Source: an uncultured Paracoccaceae bacterium
GTDB taxonomy: Bacteria > Pseudomonadota > Alphaproteobacteria > Rhodobacterales > Rhodobacteraceae
DNA length: 64,000 nt
Reading direction: 5' to 3'
Assembly: GCA_937924905.1 (NCBI GenBank)
Contig: CALDUK010000019.1
Location: 62,001-126,000, forward strand
The notes beneath the pieces were generated by a model. The model made no database searches. It worked only from the letters and a program-made list of their open reading frames with translations, and was not told the origin of the DNA. The position numbers and the translations under genes were made by a program. This document shows, piece by piece, positions 9,071 to 17,807 of this stretch (positions are counted from its first letter, which is position 1; each line of letters starts with the position of its first letter).

Positions 9071-9097
9071 GATTGCGTCGCCTTTGGCGTCGCAATC
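9071..9097 (+). other. Stable hairpin in the cpoB-tilS gap
   Basis: GATTGCG-T-CGCC-TTT-GGCG-T-CGCAATC forms an 11-bp stem with one T-T mismatch, starting six bases after the cpoB stop. No U-run follows, so it is more likely an mRNA stability or processing element than a terminator. It lies 60 bp upstream of the proposed tilS start. Confidence 0.45.
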
Positions 9098-9156
9098 GGC
9101 GGTCGTGCAGGCCTTCCACCGCCAAACCAAAACTGGGCGGTTGGAGACGCGGTCGT

Positions 9157-10386
9157 TTGACGGACCGATTTCAGACATTGCGTGCGGCCGCCGAGGGCCT
9201 GGACATACACAAGGGCGACACGCTTGGCGTGGCTGTGTCCGGCGGCAGCGATTCCCTGGGGTTACTTTATCTGTTGCACGAGGCCGGATGGCCCTTGGCC
9301 GTGGCCACGGTGAACCACGGCCTGCGGGTTGAAGCCGCCGACGAGGCCGCTTTTGTCGCCAGCGTTTGTACCAACTTGGGCGTTCAACACAGAACGCTGT
9401 CTGTGGATTTGTCTGACGCTGGCGGGAATTTGCAGGATCAGGCACGGCGCGCGCGTTATGCGGCATTGTCAAACTGGGCCGAACAAAACGCGCTGCAATC
9501 CGTAGCCTTGGGTCATACTTTGGATGATCAGGCCGAAACGTTTCTGATGCGTTTGGCGCGCGGCGCTGGCATTGACGGGCTTCACCCGCTGGATGCGCGG
9601 TTTGAGAAAAACGGATCCGTTTTTTTGCGCCCCCTGATAACGGTGCGACGCGGCGATATCAGGGGCTATCTGCGCGACAAGGGCATCGGCTGGATTGACG
9701 ACCCATCGAATGACGACCTGCGGTTTGACCGGGTCAAAGCCCGGCGCATTCTGGACGCGTTGACACCTTTGGGTGTGACGGTTGAAAGCCTTGCCATGTC
9801 GATGGACAATATCGGACAGGCCCGATCGGCCTTGCAATCTGTTGCCTATGATCTGGCCGTCAAGGCGTCACGCGAAAGCGATGGTGACCTTTTGTTGGAC
9901 CGCGACGCCATCGCGGCCGCGCCTGAGGAAACGCAACGCAGAATTTTGGTGGGCGCGCTTCGCTTTGTGTCCGGGGCGGATTATCCGCCACGGCGCGACG
10001 CGTTGGCAGAAATTCAGCGGGCTGCAAAAGAGGCCCGACAAATCACGCTTGGCGGATGTTTGATGTCGCATGACACCGAACATATGCGGGTTGCGCGGGA
10101 ATATAATGCGGTCCGGCATGTTACCTGCCCAACTGACCAGCTTTGGGACGGGCGTTGGCGATTGCATGGCCCGCACGATAACAGGTTTCAGGTACGCGCT
10201 TTGGGTGAGGCCGTGAAAGATACCGAGTGGCGCGAGACAGGACGCCCGCGTCAAAGTCTGCTTGCGTCCCCATCTGTGTGGCGCGGTGACACGCTGGTCG
10301 CCGCACCTCTGGCGGGTTTGCCAAACGGTTGGACCGCCGCCGCCACAGGACGCGGCAATTTCGCCGATTTCCTGATCAGACGTTGA
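9157..10386 (+). CDS. tilS: tRNA(Ile)-lysidine synthetase
   Basis: Converts C34 of tRNA-Ile(CAU) to lysidine using ATP and lysine, so that AUA is read as Ile. The PP-loop SGGSDSLGLLYLL and the later GHTLDDQAETFLMRLARGAG are diagnostic. The TTG at 9157 is proposed because it follows GGAG with 10-nt spacing and gives MTDRFQTLRAAAEG. The open frame continues upstream to a TTG at 9073, but that part is Arg-rich and overlaps the hairpin. The protein has about 409 residues, normal for the family. Confidence 0.9.
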   Translation: MTDRFQTLRAAAEGLDIHKGDTLGVAVSGGSDSLGLLYLLHEAGWPLAVATVNHGLRVEAADEAAFVASVCTNLGVQHRTLSVDLSDAGGNLQDQARRARYAALSNWAEQNALQSVALGHTLDDQAETFLMRLARGAGIDGLHPLDARFEKNGSVFLRPLITVRRGDIRGYLRDKGIGWIDDPSNDDLRFDRVKARRILDALTPLGVTVESLAMSMDNIGQARSALQSVAYDLAVKASRESDGDLLLDRDAIAAAPEETQRRILVGALRFVSGADYPPRRDALAEIQRAAKEARQITLGGCLMSHDTEHMRVAREYNAVRHVTCPTDQLWDGRWRLHGPHDNRFQVRALGEAVKDTEWRETGRPRQSLLASPSVWRGDTLVAAPLAGLPNGWTAAATGRGNFADFLIRR

Positions 10387-10467
10387 AGAAACCGTATGCT
10401 TGTCTATTTAATGACTAAGTTATGCCGGAATGTTTGACCCGGCCGATTCTCTCCAAAGGAGCCTCCT

Positions 10468-12390
10468 TTGAACAACGCGCGCAACATTGCCTTCTGGGTA
10501 GTCTTATTTCTGCTGATCCTGGCGCTTTTCAACCTGATTTCCGGGGGTCAGTCGAATATCGCGACCTCGACCGTCAGTTATTCTGATTTTGTCGACCGGG
10601 TCGAAGGCGGAGACGTCTCGAACGCCACGATTGATGGCGAAAAGATTGTATTCCGGGGCGGTGATGGCCGGGATTACGTGACAATCCAGCCGGAAGGCGC
10701 TGAATCGACCAACCTCTTGGTTGAGAACAACGTCGATTTTGCCGCCAAGCCGCAGCAACAATCGGGCTTTGTGACCGTTTTGATGACGTTCCTGCCGTTC
10801 CTTCTGCTGATTGGTGTCTGGATTTACTTTATGAACCGGATGCAGGGCGGAGGCCGTGGCGGTGCCATGGGTTTTGGCAAATCGCGCGCCAAACTGCTGA
10901 CGGAAAAGCACGGCCGTGTGACGTTTGACGACGTCGCCGGCATCGACGAGGCGAAAGAAGAGCTGGAAGAGATTGTCGAGTTTTTGCGTAACCCGCAGAA
11001 ATTCTCGCGTTTGGGCGGCAAGATTCCCAAAGGCGCGTTGCTGGTTGGCCCGCCGGGTACAGGTAAAACGCTTTTGGCGCGGGCGATTGCCGGCGAAGCG
11101 GGCGTGCCGTTCTTCACTATTTCCGGGTCGGACTTTGTTGAAATGTTTGTCGGCGTTGGTGCGTCGCGTGTGCGCGATATGTTCGAACAAGCCAAGAAGA
11201 ACGCGCCCTGCATCGTATTTATTGACGAGATTGACGCCGTCGGCCGAAGCCGTGGTGTCGGCTACGGCGGCGGCAACGACGAACGCGAGCAGACGCTGAA
11301 CCAGTTGCTGGTCGAAATGGACGGTTTCGAGGCCAATGAAGGCATCATCATCGTCGCCGCGACCAACCGCCCCGATGTTCTGGACCCGGCGCTTTTGCGC
11401 CCCGGTCGTTTTGACCGTCAGGTGCAGGTTCCGAACCCCGACATCAAAGGCCGCGAAAAGATTTTGGGCGTACATGCCCGGAAAGTACCGCTGGGCCCGG
11501 ATGTTGATCTGCGGATCATCGCGCGGGGGACGCCCGGATTTTCAGGGGCGGATTTGGCGAACCTTGTGAACGAAGCCGCTTTGATGGCGGCGCGCGTCGG
11601 ACGCCGGTTCGTCACGATGGAGGATTTTGAGAACGCCAAAGACAAGGTCATGATGGGCAGCGAACGCCGATCAATGGTGATGACCGAAGATGAGAAAAAG
11701 CTGACCGCGTATCACGAGGCGGGTCACGCCATCGTCGGTCTGAACGTGCCGCAACATGATCCGATCCATAAGGCGACGATCATTCCGCGGGGCCGCGCTT
11801 TGGGTCTGGTTCTGTCTTTGCCTGAACGTGACCAGTTGTCGGTCAGCCTGACCAAATACAAATCCAAAATCGCCATGGCGATGGGCGGGCGCGTGGCCGA
11901 AGAACTGATCTTTGGGCCGGAAAACGTGACCAGCGGCGCGGCGTCCGACATTCAGCAAGTGACCCGGATTGCACGCGCTATGGTGACCCAGTTCGGTTAT
12001 GCCGAAGAGCTGGGCTATATTGACTATGCCAATGAGCAGCAGTCCCATCTGGGCAGCTATTCCGGCGGCAAGGAACATTCGGGTCATACGCAAAAGCTGA
12101 TCGACGACAAGGTCAGAGAGCTTGTCGACGAAGGGTACGAACGCGCCAAAGCGATCCTGACCGACAAGTCAGAGGATCTGGAGCGTCTGGCTCAGGGTTT
12201 GCTGGAATATGAAACGCTGACCGGCAATGAAATCCAAAAGGTCATCGCAGGTGAACCGCTTAACCGTGGGGATGATGACGAGGATGACAAACCCGACACT
12301 GGCGGCACTGCAAGTGTGACGGCTATCCCGAAGACCAAGCCACGGAAAAAACCCGGCGGCGATGGCAGCCTGGAACCGGAACCAACCTGA
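10468..12390 (+). CDS. ftsH: ATP-dependent zinc metalloprotease FtsH
   Basis: Membrane-bound AAA+ protease that degrades misfolded membrane proteins and regulators. There are two N-terminal membrane spans (about residues 5-25 and 100-118). Walker A is GPPGTGKT, Walker [10 protein letters not shown], the second region of homology follows, and HEAGH coordinates zinc. It is 640 residues, the typical length. The start is TTG with an excellent AAAGGAG site six bases upstream. A strong terminator follows immediately, so this is the last gene of the rightward tol-tilS-ftsH stretch. Confidence 0.97.
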   Translation: MNNARNIAFWVVLFLLILALFNLISGGQSNIATSTVSYSDFVDRVEGGDVSNATIDGEKIVFRGGDGRDYVTIQPEGAESTNLLVENNVDFAAKPQQQSGFVTVLMTFLPFLLLIGVWIYFMNRMQGGGRGGAMGFGKSRAKLLTEKHGRVTFDDVAGIDEAKEELEEIVEFLRNPQKFSRLGGKIPKGALLVGPPGTGKTLLARAIAGEAGVPFFTISGSDFVEMFVGVGASRVRDMFEQAKKNAPCIVFIDEIDAVGRSRGVGYGGGNDEREQTLNQLLVEMDGFEANEGIIIVAATNRPDVLDPALLRPGRFDRQVQVPNPDIKGREKILGVHARKVPLGPDVDLRIIARGTPGFSGADLANLVNEAALMAARVGRRFVTMEDFENAKDKVMMGSERRSMVMTEDEKKLTAYHEAGHAIVGLNVPQHDPIHKATIIPRGRALGLVLSLPERDQLSVSLTKYKSKIAMAMGGRVAEELIFGPENVTSGAASDIQQVTRIARAMVTQFGYAEELGYIDYANEQQSHLGSYSGGKEHSGHTQKLIDDKVRELVDEGYERAKAILTDKSEDLERLAQGLLEYETLTGNEIQKVIAGEPLNRGDDDEDDKPDTGGTASVTAIPKTKPRKKPGGDGSLEPEPT

Positions 12391-12391
12391 T

Positions 12392-12422
12392 AAAAAGCCC
12401 CGCTGAACCGCGGGGCTTTTTC
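12392..12422 (+). terminator. Intrinsic terminator after ftsH
   Basis: GCCCCGC (12397-12403) pairs with GCGGGGC (12410-12416), with a 6-nt loop. It is flanked by A5 on the left and T5 on the right, so it can work in both directions. It begins directly after the ftsH stop and also lies at the end of the convergent dgcN gene. Confidence 0.9.
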
Positions 12423-12438
12423 TTTGCCTGGGCTGTGA

Positions 12439-13443
12439 TCAGCGCGCTTGCTTTTGAAGCGCGTCCACCAACCCGGTAACGCCGAACCGGATCGGGTCTG
12501 TGGCGGGAACGCCAAATTCGGTCTCGATGTCGGACAGATAGCTTTTTGCGGCTGTCGCGTCGATTTTTGAGGTGTTGATCGAAAAGCCAGCCAGCTTGAT
12601 GTCCGGATTCGTCAGCGCGCCATGCAGCAGCGTGGCATCCACCACCTGTTTCAATGTTGGCATCGGATGGTCAACGCCGCGCATCTTTGTGCGCGTCGGC
12701 TCGTGGCAAACGATGAAACAATCTGGCTGACTGCCATGCAAGAGCCCCAGTGTGACGCCTGCAAAGGCTGGATGAAACAGAGACCCCTGACCTTCGACAA
12801 TTTGCCAGGCGTCCCGACCGGTCGACGGACAAAGGCTTTCAACAGCCCCTGACATGAAATCGCCGACGATGGCGTCCACCGCGATCCCTTCGCCCGAGAC
12901 CAGCGTTCCGGTTTGGCCTGTGGCGCAAAATTTTGCCAGCAGATTGCGACGTTCCATTTCACGGGTCAGCGCGACGCTGGTGAACATTTTGCCGACCGAG
13001 CAATCGGTGCCGACCGTCAACACGCGCTTGCCGGTTCGTTTCACACCACTTGCTGTGGAATAACTGCGTTGTGGGCGCCGCAGTTCGTGCAAGGTGCGGC
13101 CATGCTTGTCCGCCAGCGCCCGCAGGTCGCCCAAAGTGGCAAGTTCGACATGCATGCCCGCCGCGATGTCCAGCCCGGCCACCACTGCGTTTTCCAGATC
13201 CGAGACCCAGGTTACGGGCACCGTGCCGCCGGAATTGACCAACCCGACCACCAGGGTTTTCGCCCCGGCTGCAACCGCGTCTTCGGGTGTCATGTGTGGC
13301 AGGTTCAGCGTCGCCGAAGCGTTGGGTCGCGACCATTCGGCAATGCAAGCATCCTTGTCCCATGTCAGCACGCCCCTTGCCAACTTGATGGACAACTCGT
13401 CGTTCGCATCGCCCAGATAAAGCAAATACGGCTTTTGTATCAT
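12439..13443 (-). CDS. dgcN: DUF1611 family protein, DgcN-like (D-glutamate N-acetyltransferase)
   Basis: 334-residue DUF1611 protein with an N-terminal Rossmann-like domain (YLLYLGD...AKTLVVGLVNSGG). A C-terminal P-loop domain from about residue 140 opens with VLTVGTDCSVGKMFTSVAL, a nucleotide-binding motif. Characterised DgcN proteins acetylate D-glutamate in a catabolic route with the racemase DgcA; no dgcA is visible here. The gene is last in a leftward group after an aminotransferase and a membrane protein. It lies next to MurL/MurD2, which supports a D-Glu link. The family call is good; the substrate is inferred. Confidence 0.78.
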   Translation of the reverse strand: MIQKPYLLYLGDANDELSIKLARGVLTWDKDACIAEWSRPNASATLNLPHMTPEDAVAAGAKTLVVGLVNSGGTVPVTWVSDLENAVVAGLDIAAGMHVELATLGDLRALADKHGRTLHELRRPQRSYSTASGVKRTGKRVLTVGTDCSVGKMFTSVALTREMERRNLLAKFCATGQTGTLVSGEGIAVDAIVGDFMSGAVESLCPSTGRDAWQIVEGQGSLFHPAFAGVTLGLLHGSQPDCFIVCHEPTRTKMRGVDHPMPTLKQVVDATLLHGALTNPDIKLAGFSINTSKIDATAAKSYLSDIETEFGVPATDPIRFGVTGLVDALQKQAR

Positions 13444-13464
13444 GTGCCGGGGCCTCGCAGAATT

Positions 13465-14733
13465 TTAAGCGATACTAGGGCGCTTTTCCGCTTTTGTATG
13501 CCCCGTGTCTGTCGATGACAGCAAACTGTTCAAGTTACGGCATACCGTTTGCAGAAGATCGGTGCGCGGCAGAAAAACCAGCCGAACGTGTTCTTCATCA
13601 AAACTGTTGAAGGCCGACCCCGGCACCGTAAGAATGCCAAAGTCCTGAACCAGTTTGATGGCAAAGTCTTCGTCGGTCGCGAAGGCCGTCTTTTTCAGGT
13701 CGATGCGCGGGAAGACGTAAAACGCCCCTTTCGGTTCAACAAAAGACAGATGTTCAATCTGGCGAAGCCCGTCGCATAGTGCTGCGCGCTGCTGTATCAG
13801 CCGCTGCATGGTTGCATCTTCCAACCGTCCTGACGCGCTGGTATTCAAAAAAGCGATGGCCGAATGCATCGCCAAAACATTCGGGCAAAGCCGCAAAGCG
13901 GACAGCATGTTCAGCCCATCCAGAAAGCCCCGGCTTTCAGATAGATCGCCCGTAAGGGTCATCCAGCCGCAACGGTACCCTGCTGCAAAACCGTTTTTGG
14001 ACAATCCATCGAACGACAGACAAATCGCGCGCGGGTCCACTTGGTTAAGCACTTTGGCGAATGGGTAAAATTGCGCGTCGTCAAACAATATCTGGCTGTA
14101 TATTTCGTCGGAAAACGCCAGAAGATTGTTCTCTGAAACGAATTTGGCCAATTCGGTCAGCGCGGTGTCTGAATATACCGCCCCGGTCGGATTGTTCGGA
14201 TTGATCAGAACGATCGCTTTTGTCTTGTCGTTTACCTTGCTGCGAAGATCGGACAAGCTGGGCTGCCAGTCTTCAGCTTCGTCGCAAAGGTAGTAAACGG
14301 GCGTCGCACCGGTCAGTTTGATTGCAGCCGTCCAAAGCGGATAGTCGGGCGCAGGTACCAGCACTTCGTCGCCGCGCGAAAACGCGCATTGGCAGGCCAT
14401 CATAATCAGTTCGGACACACCATTGCCGATATAGATGTGATCGAACGGCACTTCCGGGCTGCCTTGATTTTGCAGCCGTTCCTGAACCTTGTGGACCAGT
14501 GTTTTCAAACCCCGACTGTCTGAATAGCTAAGCGATGCGGTGACCGCTTCTTTTGTGGCTTTCAAAACCTCGGCCGGTGGTTCAAAACCGAACGGGCCCG
14601 GATTGCCGATATGCAAGGGCAGGATATCTGTGCCATTCGCCGCGCATTTTTCAGCCTCAAGAAGCACGCGGCCCCTGATTTCATATTTAACCTCGGCCAG
14701 TTTACTTGGCAGACCAAGTGCTCGTTTCTCCAC
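13465..14733 (-). CDS. PLP-dependent class I/II aminotransferase (AlaA-like)
   Basis: 422-residue fold-type I aminotransferase. It shows LHIGNPGPFGFEPP, SYSDSRGLKTLV and the NPNNPTGAVY cofactor segment. The PLP lysine is in FDGLSKNGFAAGYRCGW, and RLVFLPRT near the C-terminus carries the carboxylate-binding Arg. It resembles alanine/glutamate-using AlaA/AlaC enzymes. The start is GTG at 14733, placed by a GGAGG site six bases upstream. It lies between dgcN and a membrane-anchored unknown, in one leftward operon. A role in interconverting Glu, 2-oxoglutarate or Ala in this island is inference. Confidence 0.85.
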   Translation of the reverse strand: MEKRALGLPSKLAEVKYEIRGRVLLEAEKCAANGTDILPLHIGNPGPFGFEPPAEVLKATKEAVTASLSYSDSRGLKTLVHKVQERLQNQGSPEVPFDHIYIGNGVSELIMMACQCAFSRGDEVLVPAPDYPLWTAAIKLTGATPVYYLCDEAEDWQPSLSDLRSKVNDKTKAIVLINPNNPTGAVYSDTALTELAKFVSENNLLAFSDEIYSQILFDDAQFYPFAKVLNQVDPRAICLSFDGLSKNGFAAGYRCGWMTLTGDLSESRGFLDGLNMLSALRLCPNVLAMHSAIAFLNTSASGRLEDATMQRLIQQRAALCDGLRQIEHLSFVEPKGAFYVFPRIDLKKTAFATDEDFAIKLVQDFGILTVPGSAFNSFDEEHVRLVFLPRTDLLQTVCRNLNSLLSSTDTGHTKAEKRPSIA

Positions 14734-14748
14734 AATGAACCTCCGCGG

Positions 14749-15417
14749 TCAGGTGGCAGCTTCCGTGATGTTCGCCTTTTGCGCCGTTGTTTTGGATTTC
14801 TGATAGGCGATATATCGGTCGATCAAAGCACCCTTACCGTCGTAATACTCGTAAATGTCCGGCCGGTATCCCGAATAGTCAGGCGACCTTAAATAGATCA
14901 GATACGGCGTGAGATGCGCATAGAGCGTACCGTTTTCTTTCTCATAATTCTGGTTTGGATAGTTGTCGACCGTGACCAAGGTGAAGATCCGCTCAACCAC
15001 TTCGGCCTGGTTCAGCTTGTCATTGCTGATGAGCACGCCAAGAAACTCGAAGAAATTCAAAAGCGGTCGGATTTCAGTCTGCCATGTGTCGTCCGCCAAT
15101 AGCGCACTGGGATCGGACCCAAAAGTATCCCGCAGCTGATCCGCCGTGACAGCTGGTTTGGCCAGCAATTTACAGCGATTTTCGTACTGGATGCTCCACC
15201 GGTCCATGACGTCAAAAAAGATGCGCGAGGTTTCCCCGGCCTGCGAAAGTTCAAACTGACGCCGGGCGCGTCTGAGTTGAATGGAGACATAAGCAAGCTG
15301 CGCGACGACCAGTATGATCCCAAAGATCCCGGTCAGCCCGGTCACGACCGTCCAGAACTCTTCCAGGTTAGTCGGGCTAACATACTGATAGTTTTTTATT
15401 TTTTCGAAAATCGTCAT
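14749..15417 (-). CDS. Single-span membrane protein, DUF4760-like, unknown function
   Basis: 222 residues with one membrane helix near residues 23-48 (VVTGLTGIFGIILVVAQLAYV). An RRARRQFELSQ stretch follows, then a long cytoplasmic helical domain containing DRWSIQYENRCKLL, LNFFEFLGVLI and YLRSPDYSGYRPDIYEYYDG. The layout (helix, basic linker, helical domain with a central NFFE motif) resembles DUF4760 proteins; no enzyme motif is visible. It is first in the leftward operon with the aminotransferase and dgcN and shares a 90-bp promoter region with the MurL operon. Function unknown. Confidence 0.6.
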   Translation of the reverse strand: MTIFEKIKNYQYVSPTNLEEFWTVVTGLTGIFGIILVVAQLAYVSIQLRRARRQFELSQAGETSRIFFDVMDRWSIQYENRCKLLAKPAVTADQLRDTFGSDPSALLADDTWQTEIRPLLNFFEFLGVLISNDKLNQAEVVERIFTLVTVDNYPNQNYEKENGTLYAHLTPYLIYLRSPDYSGYRPDIYEYYDGKGALIDRYIAYQKSKTTAQKANITEAAT

Positions 15418-15466
15418 TGGCTTCTGTCATCTGCTTCGCGGGCGTGTTGCATTGCGTTCAGACGGC

Positions 15467-15486
15467 TCGACATTTATATCGACATT
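15467..15486. promoter_or_regulatory. Tandem direct repeat in a divergent promoter
   Basis: The 8-mer TCGACATT occurs twice with a 12-bp period (15467-15474 and 15479-15486), separated by TATA. It lies in the 90-bp gap between the two divergent operons of the D-Glu island, 22 bp before the DUF4392 start. A spacing near one helical turn suits a regulator dimer or tandem binding. Not matched to a known regulator. Confidence 0.35.
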
Positions 15487-15507
15487 AACGCGTGTAGGGA
15501 CGATCGC

Positions 15508-16455
15508 ATGGGACGGCCTCAGGATCTTTTCAATAAACTTCACCAATTGATTGAACAACATGAAAATAGGGGCGTGATCGCCCGTCTGGCTGCCGTTGGC
15601 CATCTTCCACGCCCATTTTCGCAGGTTGCCCGCAGCATCGTGCAAGACCGCGGCGGGCGGATTGGGATTGTCACTGGGTTTTATGTGCCAGGGGCCGTTC
15701 CACCAAAACCTGAAACAGACGGCCCCATCGGGGCGGCGCAGCTTGCGCATTTTCTTCATCTTGGGGGATGGGATGTCGCGTTGATAACCGACGCGTTTTG
15801 CCAGACCGCCTTAAGCCGGTGCCGCGAGATTGTAGGCGGGACCTATCCGATCACCGTGCTTTCCGACGCGGCGGGCGTGGATGCCAAGCTTAAGGCGTGG
15901 CGCAAGGATAACGCCGTTCCCGGCCATTTGATTGCGATTGAACGGGCCGGTCCGAATAGAAGCGGCCAGATCATTAATATAGCCGGCGATGATATCACAT
16001 CATTCACGCCACCTTTGCATCGGCTGTTTCAACATCGGGATGACGGCAAACCGCTGACCATCAGTTTGGCCGATGGATTGAACGAAATCGGGGCCGAAAC
16101 TGTACGCAATGCTATGCTTGCGGTATCGCCCGATTTGGATCAGGCGCGACTTTGTGCGGTTGCAGTCGATCATCTGGTTTTGGGGTGCACAGCGAACATC
16201 GGCGCGGCGGGCCTTGCAGCGGCCCTTGCGATTGAAGACCCCGACCTGATTGAGAACCTGAAAACGTCTTTCCGCACCGAGTTATCCGATCTATTGATGG
16301 ATCGGCTTGCGGACGAGGAAATCGCAGTCGACGGGGTGAAACGCACATTTAGCAACCGGACCGTTGACGGCATTGATGCGCAACTGCTGAACAACGTCGT
16401 GCAGGCGCTGGTTCAGACCGCCACGACCCGGTCCATCTTGCAAAACGCGGAGTAA
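15508..16455 (+). CDS. DUF4392 protein, D-glutamate cyclase-like domain
   Basis: 315-residue protein matching the C-terminal domain of D-glutamate cyclase (human DGLUCY type), which interconverts D-Glu and 5-oxo-D-proline. Recognisable landmarks are GIVTGFYVPGAVPPKPETDGPIGAAQLA near residues 52-80, ALITD, SLADGLNEIGAETVRNAM in the middle and DHLVLGCTANIGAAGLAAAL later. The ATG at 15508 has AGGGA upstream and gives the expected N-terminus; earlier codons overlap the divergent gene. murL starts within a few bases of its stop. The domain call is good; the reaction in this organism is inferred. Confidence 0.75.
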   Translation: MGRPQDLFNKLHQLIEQHENRGVIARLAAVGHLPRPFSQVARSIVQDRGGRIGIVTGFYVPGAVPPKPETDGPIGAAQLAHFLHLGGWDVALITDAFCQTALSRCREIVGGTYPITVLSDAAGVDAKLKAWRKDNAVPGHLIAIERAGPNRSGQIINIAGDDITSFTPPLHRLFQHRDDGKPLTISLADGLNEIGAETVRNAMLAVSPDLDQARLCAVAVDHLVLGCTANIGAAGLAAALAIEDPDLIENLKTSFRTELSDLLMDRLADEEIAVDGVKRTFSNRTVDGIDAQLLNNVVQALVQTATTRSILQNAE

Positions 16456-16460
16456 GAGAC

Positions 16461-17807
16461 ATCGCATTCAAATTCACCGAAACACGCTTTGATGCAGATA
16501 CGCTTGAACTGGCCCTTTGGTACAAAGGACCAGACAGCGAAACCTTTTGCGAACGCGTGTCTTTTGCCCGCCTTCCAAAACTGGACCCAAGCGTCTTTCA
16601 AAGTCGCAATTTTGAGAATGCCGTCCGGGTTTTGCACATTCTGGCAGGCGTCAGTTATTACAAGCTGTATTTCGGCGCCGACATTGACAGCTCAATCTAT
16701 AACCTGAGCAGTGAAGAGGCTGATCTATTCAACGATGTTTATTCGGTCGGCCTGTCTGAATTTATCTTTCGGAATGGGCTGCGATTTCAGAATAGCCCTA
16801 TGTTCGCAGCTTCACCGAAAACGCTGGCCCCGGTTCAGGCACTTCCAAAAACAGGTGCTGCGCTGGTGCCATTGGGCGGCGGCAAGGATTCACTTGTAAC
16901 CCTTGAGGCGATGAAGCGTGTTACAGATACTTCGGCGTTTTTTGTTGGTGAAAATGCGATTGTCACCAATCTGGCGGATATTGCGGGTGTTGATTTGATT
17001 CAGGTGCGGCGCAAGCTGGACCCGCGTTTATTTGAATTGAATAAGGAAGGGCGCTTGAATGGGCATGTGCCTGTAACAGCAATCAACAGCGCCATCGCTG
17101 TGTTGACCGCGTTGTTGCACGGTTTTTCAAAAGTCGTTTTCTCGAACGAGCGTTCCGCTGATTTTGGCAATAACCTGTCAGGAGATGATTACGAGATCAA
17201 TCATCAATGGAGCAAATCAAGCACGTTTGAACGCAAGTTTGCGCATGTTGTGCGGTCTGGAATTGATCCGGAAATTCAGTACTTCTCGGCCCTGCGCGAT
17301 CTGAATGAAATGCAGATATTGCAGATTTTCAAAAACCTGACCGAATATCACCATCATTTCACCAGTTGTAATCGGGCCTTTCGCATACACGAAGCGTCAT
17401 CCGGTGGATGGTGCGGTGAATGTGAAAAATGCGCCTTCGTTTTTCTGGCCGGAAGTGCAACGATTGGCCATGAAACGATGCTGGCAATTTTCAAGAAAAA
17501 CCTGTTTCTGGACGATGCACTTGTGCCCGCGTTTCTAGGACTGTGCGGGCTGGCCGGTGAACGAAAGCCATTTGAATGCGTTGGCGAAACTGATGAATGC
17601 CGCGCCGCCGCACAAGAGCTTTTGCGCGACCCAGCCATTGCGGCCACACCGGTGGGAAAACACCTGACAGAAGAGTTTTCGCGCCTTGGCGAAGACTACC
17701 CCACGCTGGACGCAACGCTTCGTCAAAGCTATACACCTTTGGGCCTGGGGGCTGAAACCATCGGCGACTTACTGTCAAAGCTTGGGCAAACCCATGCCCC
17801 CGCATAG
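16461..17807 (+). CDS. murl: UDP-MurNAc-L-Ala-L-Glu epimerase MurL, probably with a non-AUG (ATC) start
   Basis: MurL family: epimerises L-Glu to D-Glu on UDP-MurNAc-L-Ala-L-Glu, replacing glutamate racemase. The protein has the PP-loop-like LVPLGGGKDSLVTLEAM, NERSADFGN and a Cys pair in SGGWCGECEKCAFVFLA. The first canonical start, GTG at 16557, would cut into a plausible domain: the frame upstream encodes FKFTETRFDADTLELALWY, like the normal MurL N-terminus. No ATG, GTG or TTG exists there. ATC at 16461 lies 8 nt after GGAG and five bases after the DUF4392 stop, so an ATC start coupled to that gene is proposed. The symbol is murL (MurL), not racemase murI. Confidence 0.82.
   Translation: MAFKFTETRFDADTLELALWYKGPDSETFCERVSFARLPKLDPSVFQSRNFENAVRVLHILAGVSYYKLYFGADIDSSIYNLSSEEADLFNDVYSVGLSEFIFRNGLRFQNSPMFAASPKTLAPVQALPKTGAALVPLGGGKDSLVTLEAMKRVTDTSAFFVGENAIVTNLADIAGVDLIQVRRKLDPRLFELNKEGRLNGHVPVTAINSAIAVLTALLHGFSKVVFSNERSADFGNNLSGDDYEINHQWSKSSTFERKFAHVVRSGIDPEIQYFSALRDLNEMQILQIFKNLTEYHHHFTSCNRAFRIHEASSGGWCGECEKCAFVFLAGSATIGHETMLAIFKKNLFLDDALVPAFLGLCGLAGERKPFECVGETDECRAAAQELLRDPAIAATPVGKHLTEEFSRLGEDYPTLDATLRQSYTPLGLGAETIGDLLSKLGQTHAPA

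Noticed and set aside
10504-11475. 323-aa minus-strand open frame opposite ftsH
   Set aside because: Shadow of the conserved AAA domain codons.
15277-15507. Longer start for the DUF4392 protein
   Set aside because: Would overlap the divergent membrane-protein gene and adds residues unlike the family.
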